A stretch of 22,897 nt of DNA from contig CANRIJ010000010.1 in the NCBI GenBank assembly GCA_947630635.1, positions 1-22,897 on the forward strand, read 5' to 3'. A program made the position numbers and the translations under genes. Shown here piece by piece: positions 1-7,477 of the stretch; within the stretch, counting starts at the first letter, position 1; the number at the start of each line of letters is the position of its first letter. This stretch comes from an uncultured Spirochaetaceae bacterium. Its GTDB lineage: Bacteria; Spirochaetota; Spirochaetia; Sphaerochaetales; Sphaerochaetaceae. The notes beneath the pieces were generated by a model. That model did not search any database, had not been told where the DNA came from, and saw only the letters and a program-made list of their open reading frames with translations.

Positions 1-1104
1 CTTGTTGTAATTGGTGGAGGAGCCTCTGGGCTCTTCCTCTCATCGCTTTTGGAAAAAAAGCCTCTTATTCTTGAGAGAAATCCAAGCGCAGGCAAAAAGC
101 TTCTTCTTACTGGAGGTACAAGGTGCAACTACACCCACCTAGAGCCAAACGAAGAGCTTATAACACACTACAGAGGCGACAAGAGACTAGTTAAGAGTCT
201 CATATACGACTACTCTCCAAAAGACATAATCAACCACCTAAAAAGCATTGGCATAGAGCCAAAGAATGAAAATGGGAAGATCTATCCATCAAGCGAGAGA
301 AGCATTGATGTCTTAAATGCCCTTTTAAAGGGCGCAAATATCAAATACAACACAATGGTCCATGATATTGAGAAGCATAATGGCTTCTTTCTAGTTCACA
401 CAAATAGTGAAATCATTGAGTGCGAGAAGCTTGTTATGGCAACTGGTGGCAATTCCTATCCAAAGACGGGCTCTGATGGAAATGGCTATGCTCTTCTGAG
501 AAGGCTAGGACATAGAATAACACGTATTTGCCCAGCGCTCTCCCCACTGATTCTAAAGGATAGCCTCACTAGTGCACGCGGAATAACGCTTGAGGTTGAG
601 ATAAAAACCGAGAGTATGTATTCAAGGGGAAGCTCGATCATTACAGATCAAGGCATCTCAGGACCTGCTGCAGAGAATATATCCTGGGCTCTCTCAAGCG
701 AGAAGGAGATTGAAATATCATTTACCCAGAATCCCAATCCAATCGATAAGAGAAAGAACTCTTTGCTGAAGAACTCACTGGGGCTTCCCGCCGAGCTTAT
801 AACAGCGCTTATGAAAAGCCTCGCAGATAAAAAGACATCCGCGCTTACTAAAAGAGAGACAGAATACATAAATAAGAGACTTACCTCTTTCAGAACAATG
901 GCCAAATCCACATATAAAGGCGCCATGTCAACTCATGGGGGAGTCTCCACCGATGAAATAGACAGGAATACCCTTGAGTCAAAAATAATAGAAAACCTCT
1001 TTATTGCCGGAGACCTCTTGGATATCGACGGCGATACCGGCGGCTATAGCCTTACTATCGCCTTCTCATCTGCACATAAGATCATGAAGGCCATATCCAA
1101 ATAA
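1..1104 (+). CDS. HI0933/BaiN-family NAD(P)/FAD-dependent oxidoreductase, 5' end outside window
   Basis: A flavoprotein gene that is already open at base 1, so the first few residues lie upstream. The reading frame from base 1 gives VVIGGGASG, the Rossmann dinucleotide-binding loop that normally sits at the extreme N-terminus of this family. A TTG at 49 is an internal codon and not the start. Further family landmarks are TGGTRCNYT (usual form SGGGRCN.T), ATGGNSYPKTGSDGNGY, ITDQGISGPAA and the C-terminal FIAGDLLDIDGDTGGYS, where the family has FAGE.LD.DG.TGGYN. The HI0933 family comprises cytosolic FAD enzymes; one member (BaiN) is linked to bile acid reduction, but most substrates are unknown, so none is assigned. 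No terminator follows; 133 nt separate it from the OsmC-like gene. Confidence 0.9.
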   Translation, partial: LVVIGGGASGLFLSSLLEKKPLILERNPSAGKKLLLTGGTRCNYTHLEPNEELITHYRGDKRLVKSLIYDYSPKDIINHLKSIGIEPKNENGKIYPSSERSIDVLNALLKGANIKYNTMVHDIEKHNGFFLVHTNSEIIECEKLVMATGGNSYPKTGSDGNGYALLRRLGHRITRICPALSPLILKDSLTSARGITLEVEIKTESMYSRGSSIITDQGISGPAAENISWALSSEKEIEISFTQNPNPIDKRKNSLLKNSLGLPAELITALMKSLADKKTSALTKRETEYINKRLTSFRTMAKSTYKGAMSTHGGVSTDEIDRNTLESKIIENLFIAGDLLDIDGDTGGYSLTIAFSSAHKIMKAISK

Positions 1105-1108
1105 GGCC

Positions 1109-1182
1109 ATATTCATCTAGATAATATATGAATCAGCTAAAATAATTTGTCCCTAAACGCATTTTTACTGAATATATATTCA
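1109..1182. promoter_or_regulatory. Dyad-rich stretch upstream of the OsmC-like gene (candidate operator)
   Basis: The sequence shows a perfect 14-bp palindrome, TGAATATATATTCA, at 1169-1182. Further upstream is an inverted repeat of the same half-site, ATTCAT at 1111-1116 and ATGAAT at 1128-1133. All lie before the proposed osmC-like promoter (-35 near 1203). OsmC/Ohr genes are often controlled by MarR-type repressors that bind AT-rich dyads. That a regulator binds here is inference, and in AT-rich DNA short palindromes can occur by chance. Confidence 0.35.
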
Positions 1183-1202
1183 ATCTTGCCACATAACTCC
1201 AG

Positions 1203-1231
1203 AAGCCATAAAAACCGCAATGGTATATCAT
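1203..1231 (+). promoter_or_regulatory. Proposed leaderless promoter of the OsmC-like gene
   Basis: TATCAT at 1226-1231 matches the -10 consensus at 5 of 6 positions and ends exactly 6 nt before the ATG at 1238. The -35 candidate AAGCCA (1203-1208, 17-nt spacer) is weak at 3 of 6. There is no Shine-Dalgarno sequence before 1238. A start at 1220 would place the -10 inside the coding region. Confidence 0.45.
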
Positions 1232-1237
1232 TTAAAT

Positions 1238-1621
1238 ATGGCAAACATCAGAGAGATAAATGCGCATTTTTCTAGCGACGGAAAGTATTTTGAGAATACC
1301 ATAGGCAATAGATTCTTCTACACAGGGCTCACAGGTCCCTATGAGTATCTTCTTGGGGCACTTGCAGGCTGCTTCTACTCCACTATGGAAGATGTCCCGC
1401 ATAAAGGAAGATGGGAAGAGGTATCCATCAATGTAAGGGGAACAAAGAGAGATGAGGTGCCCACGACTCTTGAGAAAACAGAGATTCACATCAAAGCAAA
1501 GGGCATAAGCGACAAAGAGGAGTTTGAGAGCGTGGTGGAGAAGGCAAAAAAAGAGTGCTCCATCTTTAGCACTATTGAGCATGTATCAGAGATGACGGTC
1601 AAAATAGAATACGAGGACTGA
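1238..1621 (+). CDS. OsmC-like family protein
   Basis: A 127-residue protein (133 if the in-frame ATG at 1220 is used). It has the OsmC fold signatures: LLGALAGCFYSTM with the first conserved Cys, and KKECSIFSTIEHVSEM with the second Cys on the second long helix. In characterised OsmC/Ohr proteins these cysteines reduce organic hydroperoxides in the cytosol; many OsmC-like proteins have no proven substrate. I prefer the ATG at 1238 because neither start has a ribosome-binding site and a -10-like hexamer lies exactly 6 nt before 1238, which would make the message leaderless. The stop is followed at once by the TTG of the next gene, so the two are probably co-translated. Confidence 0.82.
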   Translation: MANIREINAHFSSDGKYFENTIGNRFFYTGLTGPYEYLLGALAGCFYSTMEDVPHKGRWEEVSINVRGTKRDEVPTTLEKTEIHIKAKGISDKEEFESVVEKAKKECSIFSTIEHVSEMTVKIEYED

Positions 1622-1622
1622 G

Positions 1623-2156
1623 TTGACTGAAAAGAGAAGCGCAAAGATACAGATATACGAGGCTTTCCTCAAAGGACTCAAAGAGTACTTCAGAGACTAT
1701 GAGAATGAGATGGGATCTGGACTGAGAAAGTCCACGCTTTCCCATAGAATATCCAAAGCGCTTCTCCATAGCTTTCCCCTCTCATCTGAGAGCGAGATTG
1801 ACTACAAAGGATCAGATATCCTAATCAAAAACGGAAAGAGAAACCTATTGTCAATTGTCTGGTCGAACACATATCTGACCAAGGATGACAAAAAGAGGCT
1901 TTTAAAGGCAGATAAAGATCTAAATGCAGAGCTCTCCCTCGGAATCTCGATCTTTGATAGGAAAAGCTACATCCTGCTCTATAGATTCGAACAGGAAGCA
2001 GTTGAATATGTCCACATTAATAAAAGCGATTTCTCAGAGACCCTCATAAAAACTGCAGATATAAACGAGGATATAGAGGAGCCATCGCTCTTCAAGATGA
2101 AAAGAAAAAGGCCTAGTAGCCCAAATCCTCATCGACAAAAACCAGAGTCGTCTTAA
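1623..2156 (+). CDS. Hypothetical protein coupled to the OsmC-like gene
   Basis: A 177-residue, highly charged protein with no signal peptide or membrane segment, probably cytosolic. I do not recognise the family. The start is TTG at 1623, one base after the OsmC-like stop (1619-1621), with GAGG at 1613-1616 placed 6 nt upstream inside the preceding gene, which indicates translational coupling. The middle (about residues 58-90) has an SEIDYKGSDILIKNGK stretch followed by a hydrophobic strand LLSIVW. This is loosely reminiscent of a nuclease-type alpha/beta core, but the catalytic pattern is not convincing. The C-terminus is basic and Pro/Ser-rich. Its last 44 bases overlap the 3' end of the opposing LUD gene. 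Confidence 0.65.
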   Translation: MTEKRSAKIQIYEAFLKGLKEYFRDYENEMGSGLRKSTLSHRISKALLHSFPLSSESEIDYKGSDILIKNGKRNLLSIVWSNTYLTKDDKKRLLKADKDLNAELSLGISIFDRKSYILLYRFEQEAVEYVHINKSDFSETLIKTADINEDIEEPSLFKMKRKRPSSPNPHRQKPESS

Positions 2157-2700
2157 CTCCCATCATTGGATGAGTGATAACCGAGAAGCCTCTGCATATT
2201 CTCTCTGGGCTATTGCAGTCCATGCACTTGCCGCTCTTAACGCATGGAGTCTTCCTATTTAGCCTTATGGCATTCTTAACTGCAGCTATATTCCTTGCCC
2301 TCCAAAGTGCCTTCTCAAACGTCTCTTCTACTTTATTCCTGCCGATTACGTAAATTGCCTCTTTCGGCCCAAACAAGGCAGTCGATATCCTATTTCCTGT
2401 TCCATCTATGTTTATTATCTGACCCTCTAAAGAGAGAGCGTTGGCTGAGAGCAGATACACCTCTGCACTCTGAGCCTCTCTCCTGGCCTCCTCGGGATTA
2501 TCCCTCCAGTGCCAAATAGGCCTCTCGGTTAGCCTATCGTATAAACCAAGCTCCTCAAGGGTGACAGAGCCTCCAAATGCGCACTTTCTCCCCTTGAGAT
2601 AATCAGCAAGGTAAAGAGAGGCCTCCTCAGGCTCACCAAAGAAACAAACATTGAAACCGCGAGGGGAAAAGACCCTTTCTATTCTCTCTCTGTCAATCAT
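2113..2700 (-). CDS. LUD-domain protein (lactate-utilisation type)
   Basis: A 195-residue cytosolic protein of the LUD domain family (LutC/YkgG-like; PF02589 as I recall it). Visible signatures are GGSVTLEELG, SANALSLEGQIINIDGTGNR and GPKEAIYVIGRNKV. At the C-terminus there is a cysteine cluster, C153, C159, C162 and C169 (CVKSGKCMDCNSPERIC), typical of stand-alone LUD proteins. LutC-type proteins belong to an L-lactate oxidation complex, but no LutA/LutB partner is in the window, so the substrate is open. The ATG at 2700 overlaps the DUF6062 stop by 4 nt (ATGA), making this the last gene of a three-gene operon. It overlaps the convergent unknown gene by 44 nt. Confidence 0.87.
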   Translation of the reverse strand: MIDRERIERVFSPRGFNVCFFGEPEEASLYLADYLKGRKCAFGGSVTLEELGLYDRLTERPIWHWRDNPEEARREAQSAEVYLLSANALSLEGQIINIDGTGNRISTALFGPKEAIYVIGRNKVEETFEKALWRARNIAAVKNAIRLNRKTPCVKSGKCMDCNSPERICRGFSVITHPMMGVKTTLVFVDEDLGY

Positions 2701-3446
2701 ATTCTGCTCTTCTTATTGTCTATCGGGTCATAGACCTCGCCCTCGCCTATAAGTTTATATACAGCTCGCTTTTGCGCGTCCTCACAGCCATTCCAAGGCT
2801 TGTCCTTATTCTCGCTCTTATATTTCTGCGTCATCCAGAGATCATCCTTCTGAACCCTCTCAATGCTCTTTCTTAAAAGCGAGAATATCAGATTGCAAAA
2901 CCCCACAAGATCATCACCGGAGAGTGCATCCTTGGCAATTCTAGAGAGAGCAATTGTATGATCTACGCAAAAGCCCTTTGAAAGCGTTAAGGCTTTCTTA
3001 AAATCCGGATCCTCTTTAAAAAGAGAGGCAACCGTATAGCAATACCTATAGAGCCTATCATTCATTCTGGTGCATACGAGGCACCCCTTTTCCCTCTCTC
3101 TAACATCCCTCTCAAATGCATCTACGAGCTTTTTCATCGCTCCTGGCTTTCTGCACTGAGATAGCCTATCCAAATCAGGATAGAAGAGCCTATTATTCTC
3201 GTCATAGTAGGTATCCATTATGAGAGAGAGCACCTGTGGCTTATTTGCCTCTGCCATCATCCTGAAGTGGTTTTTGCAAAACCCATATGTATTTGTCTCG
3301 ACTCTCACTTCAGGAGTCATAATCGCAGACGAGAGATAATAAGAGAGAGCATCCTTCTCTGCTTCTTTCATCAATGTGCATAAAAAGCACTCGTCATTCT
3401 TTTTAAGCCCATCCCAGACTGGGATTGTCTCTAAGACTATCTTCAC
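2697..3446 (-). CDS. DUF6062-family protein
   Basis: A 249-residue protein with the DUF6062 pattern: an IPVWDGL start, an ECFLC pair and a TNTYGFCKNH block. It reads as an internal duplication of a probable metal site. The first half has C20/C23 and C57/H60 (CxxC ... FCxxH); the second half has C122/C125 and C160/H163 (CLVC ... FCVDH). This would suit two zinc sites or Fe-S binding, but function is unknown for the family. The start is GTG at 3446, overlapping the aldolase TGA by 4 nt. It lies between an aldolase and a LUD protein, so a role in that pathway, for instance in protein or cofactor handling, is inference only. Confidence 0.82.
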   Translation of the reverse strand: MKIVLETIPVWDGLKKNDECFLCTLMKEAEKDALSYYLSSAIMTPEVRVETNTYGFCKNHFRMMAEANKPQVLSLIMDTYYDENNRLFYPDLDRLSQCRKPGAMKKLVDAFERDVREREKGCLVCTRMNDRLYRYCYTVASLFKEDPDFKKALTLSKGFCVDHTIALSRIAKDALSGDDLVGFCNLIFSLLRKSIERVQKDDLWMTQKYKSENKDKPWNGCEDAQKRAVYKLIGEGEVYDPIDNKKSRI

Positions 3447-4066
3447 CCTCTTAACCCCTCTATCTCAAGTTTTTCCCTCTCGCTGAGCCTTCTTCCGCCA
3501 AGCCCCCTTAAGAGATAGGTAAGCTTCGCACTCTGCTCAAGAACCTCCATTCTGTCAAATGCACCAACTAGGTTTGTTCCGAGAGCTATTGCGCCATGGT
3601 TTTCCAAGAGCGCGACAGTAGAGCCCTTAATCATATCACTGACCTTCTCGGCAAGCTTCTTTGTTCCCATAAGCTCATATGGGATTTTCAAAGGCCTTCC
3701 CAATAAATACCAGCTCTCTGCGATAATCGACGTATCTATATCCTCTCGTAGGGATGAGTATAGACATGCATATGTAGGATGAGAGTGCACAACAGCGCCC
3801 ACCTCTCTGTTCTTTACATATATAAGCCTATGCATTTCACTCTCTATAGAGAGCCTTCCCTCATCCTCCAAGAGCTCTCCGCTCTCTATATCCACCTCAA
3901 GTATGTCTTCCTTCTTAAGAGATGACTTATCCTTCCCAGAGGGGGTTATGAACATTATGCCCTCTGATTTGAGACTGATATTCCCGCCGGTGAGGGTTGT
4001 AAGATTCCTCTCATATAGTCGTCTCATAAAGGATGCCACTTCCTCTTTCTCTGCTTCATATCTCAT
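3443..4066 (-). CDS. Class II aldolase (L-fuculose-phosphate aldolase/AraD-like)
   Basis: A 207-residue zinc aldolase of the FucA/AraD/RhaD superfamily, close to the usual length of about 210-215. Visible are the phosphate-binding motifs TGGNIS (26-31) and TPSG (41-44), the candidate catalytic Glu77, and the zinc ligands H94 and H96 (HSHP) and H157 (ENHGA). Family members cleave fuculose-1-phosphate to DHAP and lactaldehyde, or epimerise ribulose-5-phosphate. Exact specificity cannot be read from the sequence. It is the first gene of the operon with DUF6062 and LUD. No Shine-Dalgarno precedes the ATG. TATAAT on this strand at 4089-4084 would give a leader of about 10 nt, but its -35 is poor. 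Confidence 0.85.
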   Translation of the reverse strand: MRYEAEKEEVASFMRRLYERNLTTLTGGNISLKSEGIMFITPSGKDKSSLKKEDILEVDIESGELLEDEGRLSIESEMHRLIYVKNREVGAVVHSHPTYACLYSSLREDIDTSIIAESWYLLGRPLKIPYELMGTKKLAEKVSDMIKGSTVALLENHGAIALGTNLVGAFDRMEVLEQSAKLTYLLRGLGGRRLSEREKLEIEGLRG

Positions 4067-4131
4067 GGAGAAAATCTTATCACATTATAGTGGAGCCATT
4101 AGTTTTGGAATTATAGAACATAACGTCATTG

Positions 4132-4160
4132 TTGCCCGATGAGACTCTATTTTCTATAAT
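4132..4160 (+). promoter_or_regulatory. proS promoter
   Basis: TTGCCC (4132-4137), a 17-nt spacer and a perfect TATAAT (4155-4160) form a good sigma-70 promoter. Transcription would begin near 4167, giving a leader of about 16 nt that contains the AGAGGA ribosome-binding site at 4170-4175. It overlaps the in-frame TTG at 4129, which argues that the longer proS reading frame is not used. Confidence 0.7.
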
Positions 4161-4182
4161 TTCTCAACGAGAGGAAAAACAT

Positions 4183-5937
4183 ATGAGAATGTCAAAGATG
4201 TTTTCCAAAACGCTAAGGGAAACGCCTCAAACAGATAGCAAGGGATATGGGTTATTAGTCAAAGCCGGCTTTATTAAGCAGATGGGAGCAGGGATCTTCT
4301 CTCTTCTTCCTCTTGGATTCAGAGCAACTAAGAAAATCGAGGCCATAATCAGAGAAGAGATGGAGAATATCGGTGCCGAGGAGATACTGATGCCTCTTGT
4401 AAACCCCGCAGATATCTGGAAGGAGACCGGAAGATACTACTCAATTGACAAAGAGCTAGGTAGATTCGAGGACAGAGTCGGACGCGACATGGTTCTTGCC
4501 ATGACTCATGAAGAGGCAGTAACGGATATAGCAAAGGACGAGATTGACAGCTACAAGAGACTCCCGCTACTCGTATTTCAGATCCAGACAAAATGGAGAG
4601 ACGACCCAAGGCCAAGAGCAGGACTTATCAGAGTAAGGGAGTTTACAATGAAGGACTCCTACTCCTTTGATAAAGACATGGCTGGACTTGAGAAGGTATA
4701 TAACGACCACTACAAGGCATATTTCAGGATCTTCAGCAGAACCGGACTTCCTGTTATAGCAGTAGGCGCAGACTCTGGAATGATGGGCGGAAAGGTATCT
4801 CATGAATACATGTATCTAAACCCAATCGGAGAAGACACGATAATCTACTGCGATAAGTGCGGCTACACTGCAAACAGGCAGGTTGCCAAATTCAAAAAAG
4901 AATACAAAAAGGAAGAGATGCTTCCAATCGAGAAAATAGTAACCCCAGAGACCAAGACAATCGAAGATCTGAGCGAGCTTCTGAATCTCCCCAAATCTAA
5001 GATGGCAAAGGCAGTCTTTATGGTTGGAACCTTCATTGACGACAAGAGCGGAGATGAAAAGACAAAGCTCATAGTGGCAATCATTCGCGGAGACCTAGAG
5101 GTCGAGGAATCAAAGCTATCAAATGCAGCAAAGGCAAACTCAATAAGACCGGCACAGGATGAGGAGATTCTCGAGTGTGGTATGGTCCCTGGCTATGCAA
5201 GCCCAATCGGAGCAAAGGGAAACTGCATGGTTATAGTCGACGACTCTGTTGCCTATTCTGCTAACCTTGTCGCTGGAGCAAATGAAGTTGGCTACCACTA
5301 CAAAAACACCAACTTCAAGAGAGACTACGATGGAGAGGTATTTGACATTGCATCTGCCAGGGAGGGCTTTATCTGTCCAGAGTGCTCATCGCCTCTCATA
5401 TCCTCAAAGGGAGTTGAGGTAGGAAATATCTTCCAGCTTGGCACTCGATACTCTGAGAAGATGAACTGCTACTACCAAGATGAGTCCGGCAGACAGATTC
5501 CGGTTGTAATGGGATCTTACGGCATAGGAGTAGGAAGACTTCTTGCATGCCTTGCAGAGGAGTATGGAGACGATAAAGGACTAAAGCTTCCAATAACGGT
5601 TAGTCCATACGAGGTGCATCTCGTGTCGCTTTTAAAAGAGACAGAGCTTGCCGACAAGATATACGACGAGCTAAAGAGAGCCGGCGTTGAGGTTCTCTAC
5701 GACGACAGAAAAGAGAGCGCTGGCGTAAAGTTTGCCGATGCAGATCTAATTGGCATCCCCATTAGAATCACACTTGGAAACAAGAGCGTGAAAGAGAAAA
5801 AGGCAGAGGTCAAGCTAAGAGCAAATGACGAGGTCATCAGCTATGAGCTCGATCACATCGTAGAGAGCGTATTAGACGAAATAAGAAAAGAGAAGAAGAG
5901 AATCGAGGACAATATCGTAGAGAAGACACTCGACTAG
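4183..5937 (+). CDS. proS: Prolyl-tRNA synthetase
   Basis: Charges tRNA-Pro with proline in the cytosol. The start is the ATG at 4183 with AGAGGA 7 nt upstream, giving 584 residues, close to the bacterial-type enzyme of about 570. A longer frame from TTG at 4129 would run through the promoter. The order of domains is the usual one: N-terminal class II catalytic core (MSKMFSKTLRETP, then GFRATKKIEAIIREEM), the inserted YbaK-like editing domain in the middle (AVFMVGTF ... LIVAIIRGDLEVEESKL), the rest of the core (GSYGIGVGRLLACL) and the C-terminal anticodon-binding domain (VSPYEVHLVSL ... VLYDDRKESAGVKFADADLIGIP). The gene is complete, with no oddities. The DUF308 gene follows after 62 nt. Confidence 0.96.
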   Translation: MRMSKMFSKTLRETPQTDSKGYGLLVKAGFIKQMGAGIFSLLPLGFRATKKIEAIIREEMENIGAEEILMPLVNPADIWKETGRYYSIDKELGRFEDRVGRDMVLAMTHEEAVTDIAKDEIDSYKRLPLLVFQIQTKWRDDPRPRAGLIRVREFTMKDSYSFDKDMAGLEKVYNDHYKAYFRIFSRTGLPVIAVGADSGMMGGKVSHEYMYLNPIGEDTIIYCDKCGYTANRQVAKFKKEYKKEEMLPIEKIVTPETKTIEDLSELLNLPKSKMAKAVFMVGTFIDDKSGDEKTKLIVAIIRGDLEVEESKLSNAAKANSIRPAQDEEILECGMVPGYASPIGAKGNCMVIVDDSVAYSANLVAGANEVGYHYKNTNFKRDYDGEVFDIASAREGFICPECSSPLISSKGVEVGNIFQLGTRYSEKMNCYYQDESGRQIPVVMGSYGIGVGRLLACLAEEYGDDKGLKLPITVSPYEVHLVSLLKETELADKIYDELKRAGVEVLYDDRKESAGVKFADADLIGIPIRITLGNKSVKEKKAEVKLRANDEVISYELDHIVESVLDEIRKEKKRIEDNIVEKTLD

Positions 5938-5999
5938 GCTCTTAACCTAAAATCTAAAATTGCCTTGCCCCAAAGTCAGGCATATATGGGAGGAATAAA

Positions 6000-6545
6000 G
6001 TGTCCATTGTTACTTTTATACTTGGAATACTTCTTATCATGGGCGGAATTGGATGTTTCTTTACACCAATTGCAACTTCTCAGTCCCTTAGCTGGATATT
6101 CGGAATCTGCATTATCGTTGCTGGAGTCAGTGCAATAATCCAGTTTGCGGCAGGACGCAAGGGAAGAAGCGGATGGGAGGTTGTCGAAGGAATACTTGGC
6201 ATAATCTTTGGCTTCCTTCTTGTCTTCAATACAAGATTCGCATTCTTCACAAACATCGTTCTTGCATATGTAATTGCAATTGGAATTACAGCCTATGGAG
6301 TCTGCAAGATCATTGCTTCCTTCAAGATGAGAAAGCTCAATAAAGCGCTTCCAGATGAAATGAAGAGCGGTGCGTGGCTGGTATCGTTTATCGTAGGCAT
6401 TCTAATTGTCATAGCCGGACTTGTATGCTTCTTTGAGCCTCTTGCAGGAATGGCAATGGTTGGATATCTAATTGCCTTCTACATCATATCCTCCGGAATC
6501 GACATGATTGCCGCATCGATTATGTCTATGAGAATGGGCCACTGA
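6000..6545 (+). CDS. DUF308/HdeD-like membrane protein
   Basis: A 181-residue integral membrane protein. The sequence shows about six hydrophobic helices arranged as two similar halves, each with a small-residue-rich pair of the type ILGILLIMGGIGCFF ... IFGICIIVAGVSAIIQF and later IVGILIVIAGLVCFF. This duplicated three-helix layout is that of the DUF308/HdeD family. HdeD is linked to acid resistance in enteric bacteria, but most members have no known role. The start is GTG at 6000 with GGGAGG a few bases upstream. The 62-nt gap after proS holds no clear promoter, so read-through from proS is possible. Confidence 0.82.
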   Translation: MSIVTFILGILLIMGGIGCFFTPIATSQSLSWIFGICIIVAGVSAIIQFAAGRKGRSGWEVVEGILGIIFGFLLVFNTRFAFFTNIVLAYVIAIGITAYGVCKIIASFKMRKLNKALPDEMKSGAWLVSFIVGILIVIAGLVCFFEPLAGMAMVGYLIAFYIISSGIDMIAASIMSMRMGH

Positions 6546-6628
6546 TAATTCTGGAAACAATAAGGGTATAGAAAGCACACCCCCTTTTTTAATCTGCTCT
6601 GCATAATCCTGCTTTGCATGGCTTTTCT

Positions 6629-6669
6629 GAAAAAGAGAAAGGGGTGCTGAGAGAAACTCACAACACCCC
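6629..6669 (-). terminator. Terminator of the repeat protein/membrane protein operon
   Basis: On the minus strand, a hairpin with arms GGGGTG (6669-6664) and CACCCC (6646-6641), plus an inner TGAG/CTCA pair, is followed by TTTCTCTTTTTC. It lies 24 nt past the stop at 6693. The plus strand has only a weak AAGGG ... CCCTTTTTT arrangement (about 6562-6590) after the DUF308 gene. Confidence 0.6.
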
Positions 6670-6692
6670 GATTCTCCTATTGTTCCTCACAA

Positions 6693-7463
6693 CTACATCA
6701 AATAAGTTTTGAGGTAGATTACCAAGTAATCCAGGCCCTCATTAAAGAGGCTGAGAACTCCATTGGGAGTCAGTGCATTTGGATAATCCACTCTAATTAC
6801 ACCACTTCCAACGAAATTCCAGATAAAGGTTCCTGAGGGAAGCTCTCCCTCAAGATAGTCCATGAAGGCCTTCACATTTCTATCTGGGATAAAACGCGAG
6901 AAGTCTACAAAAGCCTGGGTGGAATAAGATAAGACTTTGATATCCATGCCCTCAGCATCCGACTTGAGTCTCAATGGAAAAGAAACAGAGTCTGAGACGA
7001 CTTTGAATGAATAGCCTTGAGCCTCGGTGTAATCAAGCTCGCCCTCCTCAAGGGTATTCTCAGCCTTTTCATCGAGGTAATTCATATCGCTAAAGGAGAG
7101 CTCACTTCTATCTTCATCTTCTGCTTGCACTCTTCTTTTGCATTCCCAAACACCAAGGATGACTATGAGAATTATGAGAACACAGGCGATTATTATCTTC
7201 CACACAACCCTTTGAGGCTTATTGTATGGAGAATCCTCTTCCTGCTGCTTTTCATGATCCTCCTTCAGATGAATGTCGCTATCTTTGGTCTCTTCATCCT
7301 CGATTTCCTCTTTGGCAAGCTTCTTCTCCCCCTTCTGAGATAGCTTCTCTTCTTCCTTGAGAAGTCGCTCCTCGATCCTCTTTTCCTCTTTTTCGATCTT
7401 TTCCTCTTGCTTAGCTACCTTAGGATCATTTTCATGACCGTTCATTTCACTCTTGTCTTCCAC
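6693..7463 (-). CDS. Hypothetical single-pass membrane protein with cytoplasmic coiled coil
   Basis: A 256-residue protein of unrecognised family. Residues 1-85 are extremely Glu/Lys-rich with heptad-like spacing (about 15-70), indicating a coiled coil or single alpha helix. Residues 87-107 (VVWKIIIACVLIILIVILGVW) form one membrane helix. Basic residues just after it and a charged N-terminus leave orientation open, but N-in is more likely without a signal peptide. The C-terminal part (about 150-256) looks globular, with alternating hydrophobic strands, and may act outside the membrane. The start is taken as GTG at 7463; an in-frame ATG at 7445 is an alternative, since neither has a strong ribosome-binding site. 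It follows the repeat-protein gene by 14 nt and should be co-transcribed with it. Confidence 0.7.
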   Translation of the reverse strand: MEDKSEMNGHENDPKVAKQEEKIEKEEKRIEERLLKEEEKLSQKGEKKLAKEEIEDEETKDSDIHLKEDHEKQQEEDSPYNKPQRVVWKIIIACVLIILIVILGVWECKRRVQAEDEDRSELSFSDMNYLDEKAENTLEEGELDYTEAQGYSFKVVSDSVSFPLRLKSDAEGMDIKVLSYSTQAFVDFSRFIPDRNVKAFMDYLEGELPSGTFIWNFVGSGVIRVDYPNALTPNGVLSLFNEGLDYLVIYLKTYLM

Positions 7464-7477
7464 TCTCTCTATTTTCC

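Noticed and set aside
648..926. Minus-strand frame inside the flavoprotein gene
   Set aside because: It is a shadow of the coding strand; many similar antisense frames lie in proS, htpG, mscS and the CpdB-like gene and have no start signals or family features.
4129..4182. N-terminal extension of proS from a TTG
   Set aside because: It covers the -10 box, and ATG 4183 has a well-placed ribosome-binding site and the family's normal start.
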